This document shows, piece by piece, positions 1 to 6,169 of a stretch of DNA of 18,948 bases. Origin of the DNA: Rhizorhapis sp. SPR117. Its GTDB lineage: Bacteria; Pseudomonadota; Alphaproteobacteria; Sphingomonadales; Sphingomonadaceae. The stretch lies in NCBI RefSeq assembly GCF_021742065.1, contig NZ_JAKKIE010000062.1, positions 1 to 18,948 of the forward strand, read 5' to 3'. Position 1 is the stretch's first letter; each line of letters begins with the position of its first letter. The notes under the pieces were generated by a model that had not been told where the DNA came from, made no database searches, and saw only the letters and a list, made by a program, of their open reading frames with translations. Made by a program: the position numbers and the translations under genes.

Positions 1-42
1 GCCTGCCGACCTAGCATTGTTCATCTCCTCAAAGAGGCGTGA

Positions 43-87
43 ATCAATGAGGTGGATTACAGTTCCGGGTGACTAGAACTCATTGAT
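43..87. repeat. 9-bp perfect inverted repeat
   Basis: ATCAATGAG at 43-51 is the exact reverse complement of CTCATTGAT at 79-87, separated by 27 bp. A perfect 9-bp pair at this spacing could be a protein-binding dyad or a long-loop hairpin. There is no adjacent gene in the window to assign it to. Confidence 0.4.
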
Positions 88-448
88 CACAGCCAGAAGA
101 GGGAATCGAACGGCTGAAAGCGTGATTTCGGCATCGTGATTCGAGGCACATCGCAAACCCTAGCTTTTTGGTTAAAAATTAGCCGCAAGGCATGGCGCGC
201 GGACATTCAAACCTTCATTGAAAGTCAATGCCGTTAACCCGCGATTGTAGAAAAATATTTTTGTGCAGAGCCCGTTCGCTGCGGCGGTGCGCATCATAAG
301 CGCGCAAAACCGCAGATAGCCTCGCCTTGTCACACTATTGTGATCTGAACTGCCAGTGGCGCAAGTCCTTTTGACGACGAATCGAATCGTCGGAGCTTGT
401 TTTACCCTCTTGCATCAAGATTCATCTGTGCGACTATCTGTTGTATCA

Positions 449-547
449 GGGCTTACGGGGGTAACCCAATTGATTGTGTTTCGCAATCTGGACCTGACAA
501 CGAAACACGCCAGCCCAATCAGTGAGGATTAGACTGGCGTGGATTGC
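449..547 (+). promoter_or_regulatory. cluster of hairpins upstream of the Cas2-like gene
   Basis: Three consecutive dyads are visible. GGG(c)TTAC at 449-456 pairs with GTAACCC at 461-467. GATTG at 472-476 pairs with CAATC at 484-488. CACGCCAG at 506-513 pairs perfectly with CTGGCGTG at 534-541, with an inner AATC/GATT stem at 517-520 and 527-530. GCAATC at 483-488 could alternatively pair with GATTGC at 542-547, which is incompatible with the second dyad. The cluster ends about 100 bp before the start codon at 645. It could be a structured 5' leader, a small RNA or a set of operators; no known riboswitch class is recognised. Confidence 0.35.
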
Positions 548-616
548 AACAGAGCCCTTCGGCAATGCAGCGTCAGCAACGTTCTTATCCACAATTCGTG
601 GGCAAGGTGCAAGGTC

Positions 617-634
617 GGAGGGCTCCATATGGAG
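617..634 (+). promoter_or_regulatory. palindrome covering the ribosome binding site of the Cas2-like gene
   Basis: CTCCATATGGAG at 623-634 is a perfect 12-bp palindrome whose right arm, GGAG (631-634), is the Shine-Dalgarno sequence for the ATG at 645 (10-nt spacing). The CTCC arm also lies beside a second GGAG at 617-620. This may be a dimeric repressor operator or an RNA element that hides the ribosome binding site. The palindrome is seen directly; the role is inferred. Confidence 0.4.
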
Positions 635-644
635 TATTTTTTCG

Positions 645-935
645 ATGACTTGTTATCTGATTTCCTATGATGCCCACAAAAATCGCCATTATCAAAACGT
701 ATACGACCTCATGCGCAATTGGCAGGCGGTCTGGATGACTGAATCCTGCTGGCTGGTAAATTTGAACAGCACGGCTAAAACTGTTCGGGATTTGGTACTT
801 ACCGCCCTCGATGGAGACGATAGCGTATCGGTGATTCAACTCCAGACGGGCTCTGACTGGGCCACAATGAACGTCAATAATGTGGCAAATGATTGGCTAT
901 CGGCCTTCATATGTCCGTCACGTATAGCAGCCTGA
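645..935 (+). CDS. stand-alone Cas2-like / SinR-like protein
   Basis: The 96-aa product begins MTCYLISYDAHKNRHY and fits the compact Cas2/VapD ferredoxin-like fold. Strand beta-1 (YLISYD) ends in Asp9, the position of the conserved metal-binding Asp of Cas2. Helix 1 (HYQNVYDLMRNW) follows, then a WLVNLN strand and the DGDDSVSVIQL strand. This matches the SinR-like proteins annotated in rhizobia and sphingomonads, which occur without CRISPR arrays; their function is unknown, and nuclease activity is only extrapolated from Cas2. The start at 645 is chosen over the longer frame from 522 because homologues begin at this strand and GGAG lies 10 nt upstream. No cas1 or repeat array is nearby. A hairpin follows 9 bp after the stop, so it is probably transcribed alone. 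Confidence 0.8.
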   Translation: MTCYLISYDAHKNRHYQNVYDLMRNWQAVWMTESCWLVNLNSTAKTVRDLVLTALDGDDSVSVIQLQTGSDWATMNVNNVANDWLSAFICPSRIAA

Positions 936-943
936 TACCGTGA

Positions 944-974
944 GCAGAGGGGGCCTTTATAAAGCCCTCTCTGC
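944..974 (+). terminator. hairpin terminator after the Cas2-like gene
   Basis: GCAGAGGGGGC at 944-954 pairs with GCCCTCTCTGC at 964-974 with one G-T wobble, around the loop CTTTATAAA. It starts 9 bp after the stop codon. The T-tract after it is weak (CTTTATC a few bases on), so it may terminate poorly or instead protect the 3' end. Confidence 0.55.
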
Positions 975-1151
975 GAACTTTATCACCCATTTGTGTTTGT
1001 CATGCGGATAATCGACAGGGGAGGGAAGAGAGCATTATGACTTGCCATGAGCAAGCTGTCCGCAAGGGCGTTCAAACCTGGAAAAAACTGTGAGACAATT
1101 GTGTGATATTTTAGGGTGTAAACTCATATTAACGCATTGAAAAACAAAGAA

Positions 1152-1228
1152 TGGTGACCCCGGCGTGACTCGAACACGCAACATCCTGCTTAGAAGGCAG
1201 GTGCTCTATCCAGTTGAGCTACGGGGCC
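1152..1228 (-). tRNA. tRNA-Arg (anticodon TCT)
   Basis: The minus strand folds into a complete cloverleaf. The acceptor GGCCCCG pairs with CGGGGTC (one G-U), the D-arm is GCTC/GAGC, the anticodon stem CCTGC/GCAGG encloses the loop CTTCTAA with anticodon TCT, and the T-arm GCGTG-TTCGAGT-CACGC is standard. CCA is encoded at 1152-1154. It decodes AGA/AGG. Its 5' side faces the divergently transcribed yhhQ-like gene (90 bp apart), and its 3' end faces the gene-poor Cas2-like segment, followed by a T-rich run on its own strand. No duplicated tRNA 3' end was found to the left. Confidence 0.96.
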
Positions 1229-1318
1229 GCTCGGTTGTGCGCTGCCCGGTACGGGAAGTGCTTCGTTGCGGGGCATAGCGCGGATTGCAAAGCGTGAAAA
1301 CCGGGATATTGAAGGGGC

Positions 1319-2068
1319 ATGACGGAAAATCCCACGCACCCCCTTCGGAAACTTGACGCAAGCGCGATTGGTGGACGGCATTTCCGCTATTATGACTATG
1401 TGATGGCGGCGTTCGTCACGGTTTTGCTGTTATCCAACGTATTGGGCGCGGGAAAGCGGGCGGTGGTGGATTTGCCGCTGATCGGACTGTGGCCCTTTGG
1501 CGCGGGCATCCTGTTTTTTCCGATCAGCTATATCATCGGCGATGTGCTGACAGAGGTATATGGCTATGCGCGGGCGCGCCGATGCATCTGGGTCGGCTTT
1601 GCCGCGACGCTGTTCATGGCGTTCATGAGTTTTGTCGTCGTCGCCCTGCCGCCAGCATCCGATTGGGATGGGCAGGCAGCCTATGAAGCCGTGTTCGGGC
1701 AGGTGCCGCGTATCGTGTTCGCCTCCGTCATCGCTTTCTGGGTGGGCGAATTTACCAACAGCTTCGTGATGGCCCGGATGAAAATCTGGACCAACGGCAG
1801 ATATTTATGGACCCGAACCATCGGTTCGACCGTTGTGGGGCAGGGTTTCGACAGCCTGATCTTCTACCCGCTCGCCTTTTATGGTGCGCAGGGCTGGCCG
1901 ACCGACCAGATTTTGCTGGTCATGTTGAGCCAGTTCGTCCTGAAGACCAGCTGGGAAGCAATCTTGACGCCCGTCACCTATGCAGTGGTGGGTGCATTGA
2001 AGCGCCGGGAGGGTGTCGATGTCTATGATATGGGCACGAACTTTACACCCTTCAGGACGAAAGTCTGA
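1319..2068 (+). CDS. yhhQ: queuosine precursor transporter (YhhQ/VUT family)
   Basis: The 249-aa integral membrane protein belongs to the YhhQ/DUF165 (vitamin uptake-like) family, which imports 7-deazaguanine precursors (preQ0/preQ1) for queuosine modification of tRNA. Hydrophobic segments lie near residues 28-48, 58-80, 92-110, 130-150, 170-190 and 198-220. Family landmarks are visible: FFPISYIIGDVLTEVYGY near 65-82, and the FWVGEFTNSFVMARMK region near 140-155. GAAGGGG at 1311-1317 is a good ribosome binding site for the ATG at 1319. A small membrane protein starts 3 bp after the stop, suggesting co-transcription. The family assignment is firm; the exact substrate is known from the family, not shown here. 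Confidence 0.88.
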   Translation: MTENPTHPLRKLDASAIGGRHFRYYDYVMAAFVTVLLLSNVLGAGKRAVVDLPLIGLWPFGAGILFFPISYIIGDVLTEVYGYARARRCIWVGFAATLFMAFMSFVVVALPPASDWDGQAAYEAVFGQVPRIVFASVIAFWVGEFTNSFVMARMKIWTNGRYLWTRTIGSTVVGQGFDSLIFYPLAFYGAQGWPTDQILLVMLSQFVLKTSWEAILTPVTYAVVGALKRREGVDVYDMGTNFTPFRTKV

Positions 2069-2071
2069 ATT

Positions 2072-2440
2072 ATGATTCTTACGAAGATTGCCGATATGTG
2101 GGGACCCATAAAATCGGGGTTCGAGCATAGTCTTGGTTTATCGGCCGATGCCATCCACATCCATGTTGGCGTTGCGCTGTTGCTGCTTTTCGCATGGGTG
2201 ACACGGCGGCCGCTGCACGACTGGAGGCCTTGGCTGATGGTGTTCGTGGTCGAATTGGCGAACGAAATTATTGACATGAATCAGAAGGCGGGCAGTATCG
2301 AGAATAATTGGATCGCCTCGCGCCATGATCTGCTGAATACGATGTTTATCCCGACGCTGCTGGTACTTTATTATCATGTTGGCCGATTGCGGCAACGTAC
2401 CGTGATGTTGCGGCAGGCGGCGAGGACGCCTGCCGAATAA
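2072..2440 (+). CDS. small inner-membrane protein, VanZ-like, function unknown
   Basis: This is a 122-aa protein with three likely membrane segments, near residues 28-44 (HIHVGVALLLLFAWVTR), 52-68 (WRPWLMVFVVELANEII) and 85-104 (DLLNTMFIPTLLVLYYHV). The ELANEIIDMNQ and DLLNT motifs with a basic C-terminal tail recall short VanZ-like proteins, but the match is weak and no function is assigned. The ATG is 3 bp after the upstream transporter stop; an alternative ATG lies at residue 9. Its TAA (2438-2440) directly abuts the stop codon of the convergent GFA-family gene, with no spacer, so no terminator separates the two transcripts. Confidence 0.7.
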   Translation: MILTKIADMWGPIKSGFEHSLGLSADAIHIHVGVALLLLFAWVTRRPLHDWRPWLMVFVVELANEIIDMNQKAGSIENNWIASRHDLLNTMFIPTLLVLYYHVGRLRQRTVMLRQAARTPAE

Positions 2441-2857
2441 TCACGCGACAGGTGGAGGCTGCGCTTCCAGGCTGGGTAGATCCGGATTGATGCAGGCCCA
2501 TTCCGGTGCCTGGCTCGTCCAGATGGTTGCTTCCGGCGCGGCGAGATTGGGATTGTCCAAGGCGCCTGCTCGGATGAAAGTCAGGTGCGGCCGACTTTCG
2601 GCATTGCTGAACAGTGGCGTGCCGCATTGCGGACAAAAGCCGCGTTGCATGGAGTTGCCGCTATCCGCCGTATTCGCATGCCAGCGTACCGCGCCCCTTA
2701 CGCTTAACGCTTCGGCCGGAAAACAGGCGTTGACCGTTGCCGTGCCTGCGCCCAGATATTGGCACAGGCGGCACCAGCAGGTCCGGACCGCCATGGGTTT
2801 TTCCGCATCCACCGTGAAGCGCACCGCGCCGCACAGGCATCCGCCCGCGATGGTCAC
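2441..2857 (-). CDS. GFA family zinc protein (glutathione-dependent formaldehyde-activating enzyme-like)
   Basis: The 138-aa product has the GFA/CENP-V Zn-binding pattern: C7-x-C9 in [11 protein letters not shown]27-x-C29-x2-C32 in CWCRLC, and C75-x2-C78 in [10 protein letters not shown]. Family members bind two zinc ions; some react with S-hydroxymethylglutathione, but many GFA paralogues have unknown substrates, so a formaldehyde role is not claimed. The start is GTG at 2857, whose GTGA overlaps the purQ stop, implying translational coupling to the purine operon. ATG alternatives would remove the first Cys pair. Its stop touches the stop of the convergent small membrane protein. Confidence 0.85.
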   Translation of the reverse strand: MTIAGGCLCGAVRFTVDAEKPMAVRTCWCRLCQYLGAGTATVNACFPAEALSVRGAVRWHANTADSGNSMQRGFCPQCGTPLFSNAESRPHLTFIRAGALDNPNLAAPEATIWTSQAPEWACINPDLPSLEAQPPPVA

Positions 2858-3522
2858 GCCAGGACGCTCGCAAACAGCCCTTCGAACAATCGGCGTCCGT
2901 CGGTGCCGCCATGGGCGGCTTCTATGACACGCTCGGGATGCGGCATCATGCCAAGGACGTTGCCGGCGCCATTGAGAATGCCCGCGATGTCACGTGCCGA
3001 GCCATTGACCTGTTCGGCATAGCGAAAGGCCACACGGCCTTCGCCTTCCAGCCGGTCGAGCGTTGCGTCGTCAGCGAAGTAATTGCCGTCATGATGGGCG
3101 ACAGGAAAGATGACGCATTCGCCAGCTTCGTAACAATTGGTGAAGACACTTTGGCTGTTTTCGACGGTCAGTGCGACATCGCGGCATACAAACCTGATTC
3201 CGCTATTGCGCATCAAAGCGCCGGGGAGCAGGCCCGCCTCGGTCAGCACCTGAAAGCCATTGCAGATGCCGATCACGGTGACGCCGCGCGCCGCCGCTTT
3301 CACTACAGCCTGCATGATCGGCGAACGTGCCGCCATCGCGCCGGATCGCAGATAGTCGCCATAGGAAAAGCCGCCCGGTACGCCGATCACGTCGATGCCA
3401 CCGGGCAGTTCATGATCGCCATGCCAGACCATGTGCGTCTCGCGCCCCGAAATCTGGCTGAAGGCCACCGCCAGATCGCGGTCGCAATTGGAACCGGGAA
3501 AGACGATGACCGCGCTTTTCAT
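2854..3522 (-). CDS. purQ: phosphoribosylformylglycinamidine synthase, glutaminase subunit PurQ
   Basis: The 222-aa product is the glutaminase subunit of FGAM synthase (step 4 of purine synthesis), which releases ammonia from glutamine for PurL with help from PurS. It is a class I glutamine amidotransferase: the N-terminal strand is [13 protein letters not shown], the nucleophile Cys87 lies in GICNGFQVL, and His195 and Glu197 lie in MMPHPERV, completing the triad. Length is normal for the small bacterial PurQ. The ATG at 3522 shares one base with the purS stop (TGATG), and its own TGA overlaps the GTG of the GFA gene. purL is not in the window. Confidence 0.96.
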   Translation of the reverse strand: MKSAVIVFPGSNCDRDLAVAFSQISGRETHMVWHGDHELPGGIDVIGVPGGFSYGDYLRSGAMAARSPIMQAVVKAAARGVTVIGICNGFQVLTEAGLLPGALMRNSGIRFVCRDVALTVENSQSVFTNCYEAGECVIFPVAHHDGNYFADDATLDRLEGEGRVAFRYAEQVNGSARDIAGILNGAGNVLGMMPHPERVIEAAHGGTDGRRLFEGLFASVLA

Positions 3523-3758
3523 CAGGCCGTCACTTTCTCGATGCGGTAGTTTTCGATGACCGTGTTGGCGAGCAGCTTCTTGCACATGGCGTCGATGTCG
3601 TCATCGCTGGTGCCATCGGCCAGATCCAGTTCGATCAGCTTGCCCGCGCGCACGTCATTCACGCCGGAAAAGCCCAGTCCCTCAAGCGCGTGGTGGATCG
3701 CCTTGCCCTGCGGATCGAGCACGCCGCCCTTCAAAGTCACGAAAATGCGGGTTTTCAT
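3522..3758 (-). CDS. purS: phosphoribosylformylglycinamidine synthase subunit PurS
   Basis: The 78-aa protein starts [20 protein letters not shown], the typical PurS beginning; it is a small dimer that bridges PurQ and PurL in the FGAM synthase complex. The motif [16 protein letters not shown] near residues 29-44 is characteristic, as is a C-terminal [10 protein letters not shown] helix. The ATG at 3758 is preferred over an upstream in-frame start at 3815 because the extension lacks family similarity. It sits 75 bp after purC and overlaps purQ by one base. Confidence 0.95.
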   Translation of the reverse strand: MKTRIFVTLKGGVLDPQGKAIHHALEGLGFSGVNDVRAGKLIELDLADGTSDDDIDAMCKKLLANTVIENYRIEKVTA

Positions 3759-3794
3759 GTTGGCCGATTCCCTGAAATTGTCTGTTCGCCGTCT

Positions 3795-3819
3795 CCCTAT
3801 GCCGGGCGGCGGCATGGGG
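3795..3819 (-). promoter_or_regulatory. intercistronic hairpin between purC and purS
   Basis: In the 75-bp purC-purS gap, ATGCCG (3799-3804) and CGGCAT (3810-3815) form a perfect 6-bp stem around GGCGG, extended by three further G-C pairs across one mismatch on the transcribed strand. It is not followed by a U-run. It could stabilise the upstream purC message or set relative expression; the role is inferred. Confidence 0.35.
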
Positions 3820-3833
3820 CAAGGCTTAACCTC

Positions 3834-4613
3834 TTATATGCCGCGCTTCTTGCGGTGTGAATCAAGGTCCAGAACCGCCGTATCCGCACCTTCAGGCAAC
3901 AGGCCCAAGCGGCGCGCGACTTCCTGATAGGCTTCGACTTCGCCGCCGAGATCCTGACGAAAGCGGTCCTTGTCCAGCTTTTCGCCCGTGGTCATGTCCC
4001 AAAGGCGGCAGCCGTCGGGGCTGATCTCATCGGCCAGAATGACCCGGCTATAGTCATTTTCCCACAGGCGCCCGAATTCCAGTTTGAAATCAACCAGGCG
4101 GATACCGATTGCCGCGAACATACCGGACATGAAATCGTTCACGCGGATCGCCATGTCGGCAATATCGTGCATTTCTTCCTGACTGGCCCAGCCGAAACAG
4201 GCGATATGCTCTTCGGTGATCAGTGGGTCGCCCAGCGCGTCGTCCTTGTAATAATATTCGATCAGCGTGCGGGGAAGCTGCTGCCCCTCTTCAATGCCCA
4301 ACCGCTTGGAAAGCGATCCAGCCGCAACATTGCGGATGACGACTTCGATGGGAACGATCTCCACCTGCCGCACCAGTTGTTCGCGCATGTTAAGGCGGCG
4401 GATGAAGTGGGTGGGTATGCCGATCTGGCCCAGCAGCGTAAATACATGTTCGGAAATGCGGTTGTTGAGCACGCCCTTGCCGCTGATCGTACCCTTTTTC
4501 TGGGCATTGAAGGCGGTCGCATCATCCTTGAAATATTGGATCAGCGTACCGGGTTCAGGTCCCTCATAAAGGATTTTGGCTTTGCCTTCATAGATTTGGC
4601 GGCGACGGGCCAT
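3834..4613 (-). CDS. purC: phosphoribosylaminoimidazole-succinocarboxamide synthase (SAICAR synthetase)
   Basis: The 259-aa product catalyses the ATP-dependent joining of CAIR and aspartate to SAICAR, a late step of purine synthesis, in the cytoplasm. The N-terminal [13 protein letters not shown] is the glycine-rich ATP-binding strand. [14 protein letters not shown] near 28-41, [12 protein letters not shown] near 89-100 and LVDFKLEFG with the downstream [12 protein letters not shown] near 192-206 are family signatures. Length is typical of the alphaproteobacterial enzyme. It is the first gene of purC-purS-purQ-gfa; a probable terminator hairpin for the otsA transcript lies in the 140-bp gap upstream. 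Its ribosome binding site is weak. Confidence 0.96.
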   Translation of the reverse strand: MARRRQIYEGKAKILYEGPEPGTLIQYFKDDATAFNAQKKGTISGKGVLNNRISEHVFTLLGQIGIPTHFIRRLNMREQLVRQVEIVPIEVVIRNVAAGSLSKRLGIEEGQQLPRTLIEYYYKDDALGDPLITEEHIACFGWASQEEMHDIADMAIRVNDFMSGMFAAIGIRLVDFKLEFGRLWENDYSRVILADEISPDGCRLWDMTTGEKLDKDRFRQDLGGEVEAYQEVARRLGLLPEGADTAVLDLDSHRKKRGI

Positions 4614-4652
4614 GACGGGTGCCTACTCGTTGTTCATGCAATAAAATAATAC

Positions 4653-4695
4653 GCCCCGGCTACGCGAATCCAAAGTGATCAGCGCGGGCCGGGGC
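4653..4695 (-). terminator. terminator hairpin between otsA and purC
   Basis: GCCCCGGC (4653-4660) and GCCGGGGC (4688-4695) form a perfect 8-bp GC stem, with a further GCG/CGC match inside and a loop of about 20-27 nt. Read on the minus strand, the stem is followed by GTATTATTTTATTG, a T-rich tract. This suits intrinsic termination of the trehalose operon before purC, although the loop is long. An attenuator role for purC is an alternative. Confidence 0.5.
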
Positions 4696-4753
4696 TGCTT
4701 GAGGCCGCCCATATACGAAAGCGCGGGGTGGTGCAATGCAAGTGGCAAAGCTA

Positions 4754-6169
4754 CTATTTCGCCGTCATCAGTCGCGGCTGCTGTTCGATTGGTCGTGACG
4801 GAGCCTGCGGAGGCGCCAGCAGCGCCACGAACCGTTCGCGCCACCATGCGACGTCTTCCCGACCGATATTGTCGATCATGGCTGCCCAACGGCTCTTGCG
4901 TTCATCCAGCGGCATTTGCAACGCGCGCAATATGGCCTCGGAGACTTCCTCCGAGGAATAGGGATTGATGAGCAGAGCTTCGGGCAGTTGCAGCGCGGCG
5001 CCGGCGAAACGGGACAGGATCAGGACGCCTGGGTCTTCCGGATCCTGGGCTGTCACATATTCCTTGGCGACCAGATTCATGCCATCGCGTAGCGGCGTCA
5101 CCAGTCCGATACGAGCGGCGCGGTAAATGCCCCACAGGCGGTCGCGGGCATAGCCCTGATTCACATAGCGAATGGGCGTCCAGTCGACATCGCTGAACTC
5201 GCCATTGATCCGTCCGGTGAGGGAATCGAGCTTGGCCCGGATTTCGCGGTAATTTTCCACGTCCTCGCGCGACGGCGGGGCGATCTGCACGAATACGACT
5301 TGTCGATGATAGGACGGATTGTCCTTCAGGAATCGCTCATAGCCGGCAAAGCGTTCCTCCAGCCCCTTGCTGTAATCGAGCCGGTCAACACCCACGATAA
5401 GGTTGCGATCCTGGAGCGATGCGCGCATCTGACGCTGCATCAGCGTGGCACTTTCGTTTTTTCCGGCGGCACAAAATTCGGTAAAATCGATGCCAATGGG
5501 GCAGGCGACGGCCTTGATCGTTCGGTCTCCGACAGTGCAATTGTCGCCTTCGATGGTTCCGCCCATTTCCTTTTCGACATAATGACGGAAGGATTCCAGC
5601 CATTCCTCGGTCTGGAATCCCACGACATCATAGGCAAATAGCGTTTCGACCAGTTGTCTGTGGTGGGGAAGCGAGACGAGCAGCCGTGTCGGTGGCCAAG
5701 GGATATGCAGGAAAAATCCCATCCGGTTTTTCAGGCCCCGGTGGCGCAACATCTGTCCCAGCGGGATCAGATGATAATCATGTATCCAAACCACGTCATC
5801 CTTGTCGATCAAGGGTGAGGCCGTGTCGGCAAAACGTTCGTTGACCCGGTTATACCCGCCCTCGAACGTCCGGTCATATTCGGCAAGGTCAATGCGGAAG
5901 TGGAAAAGCGGCCAGAGTGTCCGGTTCGCATAGCCGTTATAATATTCGTCGATATCCTGTTCTTCCAGGTCGATCGTGGCGGTTTTGACGCCTTCATCAT
6001 CGGCAAATGCGATTTGTCCTGTGAACCGATCCGTACTCTCTCCCGACCAACCCACCCAAATTCCCCGGCTTTCGCGCAGGGCCGACGATAAAGCGACGGC
6101 AAGTCCCCCTTGTGCCGCGCCGCTGCCAGGGCGGCGGACCCGGTTCGATATGACGATCAGACGGCTCAT
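4754..6169 (-). CDS. otsA: trehalose-6-phosphate synthase
   Basis: The 471-aa GT20 glycosyltransferase makes trehalose-6-phosphate from UDP-glucose and glucose-6-phosphate. Visible landmarks are ISNRV at the N-terminus, GGLAVAL near 21-27, VWIHDYHL near 127-134 (donor/acceptor cleft), GVDRLDYSKGLEERF near 260-274 and PLRDGMNLVAKEY near 359-371 (nucleotide-sugar site). Two starts are possible, ATG at 6175 and ATG at 6169. The second is preferred: GGAG at 6179-6182 is 9 nt before it (only 3 nt before the first), it gives an ATGA overlap with the GH15 stop, and MSRLIVISNRV is the usual beginning. It is last in the coupled otsB-GH15-otsA operon, in osmotic and desiccation protection. Confidence 0.95.
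   Translation of the reverse strand: MSRLIVISNRVRRPGSGAAQGGLAVALSSALRESRGIWVGWSGESTDRFTGQIAFADDEGVKTATIDLEEQDIDEYYNGYANRTLWPLFHFRIDLAEYDRTFEGGYNRVNERFADTASPLIDKDDVVWIHDYHLIPLGQMLRHRGLKNRMGFFLHIPWPPTRLLVSLPHHRQLVETLFAYDVVGFQTEEWLESFRHYVEKEMGGTIEGDNCTVGDRTIKAVACPIGIDFTEFCAAGKNESATLMQRQMRASLQDRNLIVGVDRLDYSKGLEERFAGYERFLKDNPSYHRQVVFVQIAPPSREDVENYREIRAKLDSLTGRINGEFSDVDWTPIRYVNQGYARDRLWGIYRAARIGLVTPLRDGMNLVAKEYVTAQDPEDPGVLILSRFAGAALQLPEALLINPYSSEEVSEAILRALQMPLDERKSRWAAMIDNIGREDVAWWRERFVALLAPPQAPSRPIEQQPRLMTAK

Larger units (their letters stand above)
1..644. other. gene-poor leader region upstream of the Cas2-like gene
   Basis: No reading frame here looks like a protein; the only open frame above about 60 codons (minus strand, 446-628) has no recognisable motif. 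The stretch holds A/T-rich patches (a perfect AAAAATATTTTT palindrome at 251-262, and TTTTT/AAAAA arms near 164-178), several short inverted repeats (43-87, 216-230, 330-343, 375-392 and a cluster at 449-547) and one perfect DnaA-box-like nonamer TTATCCACA at 585-593. No CRISPR-like direct repeats were seen. It may be the remnant of an island edge or a long regulatory region; the sequence does not decide between these. Confidence 0.5.

Noticed and set aside
101..125. GGGAATCGAACGGC resembling a tRNA T-arm, possibly a remnant of a duplicated tRNA end
   Set aside because: It does not match the neighbouring tRNA-Arg sequence and no paired acceptor or anticodon arm can be built around it.
585..593. 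Perfect DnaA box TTATCCACA, suggesting a replication origin in the gene-poor left end
   Set aside because: Only one clear box was found and no box cluster, AT-rich unwinding array or origin-linked genes accompany it; one such 9-mer in a window of this size can occur by chance.
446..628. 60-codon open frame on the minus strand
   Set aside because: No recognisable motif, and it overlaps the dyads and leader of the Cas2-like gene; probably chance.
1..644. Possible CRISPR array near the Cas2-like gene
   Set aside because: No direct repeats of 20-40 bp at regular spacing could be found; only short, unrelated inverted repeats are present.
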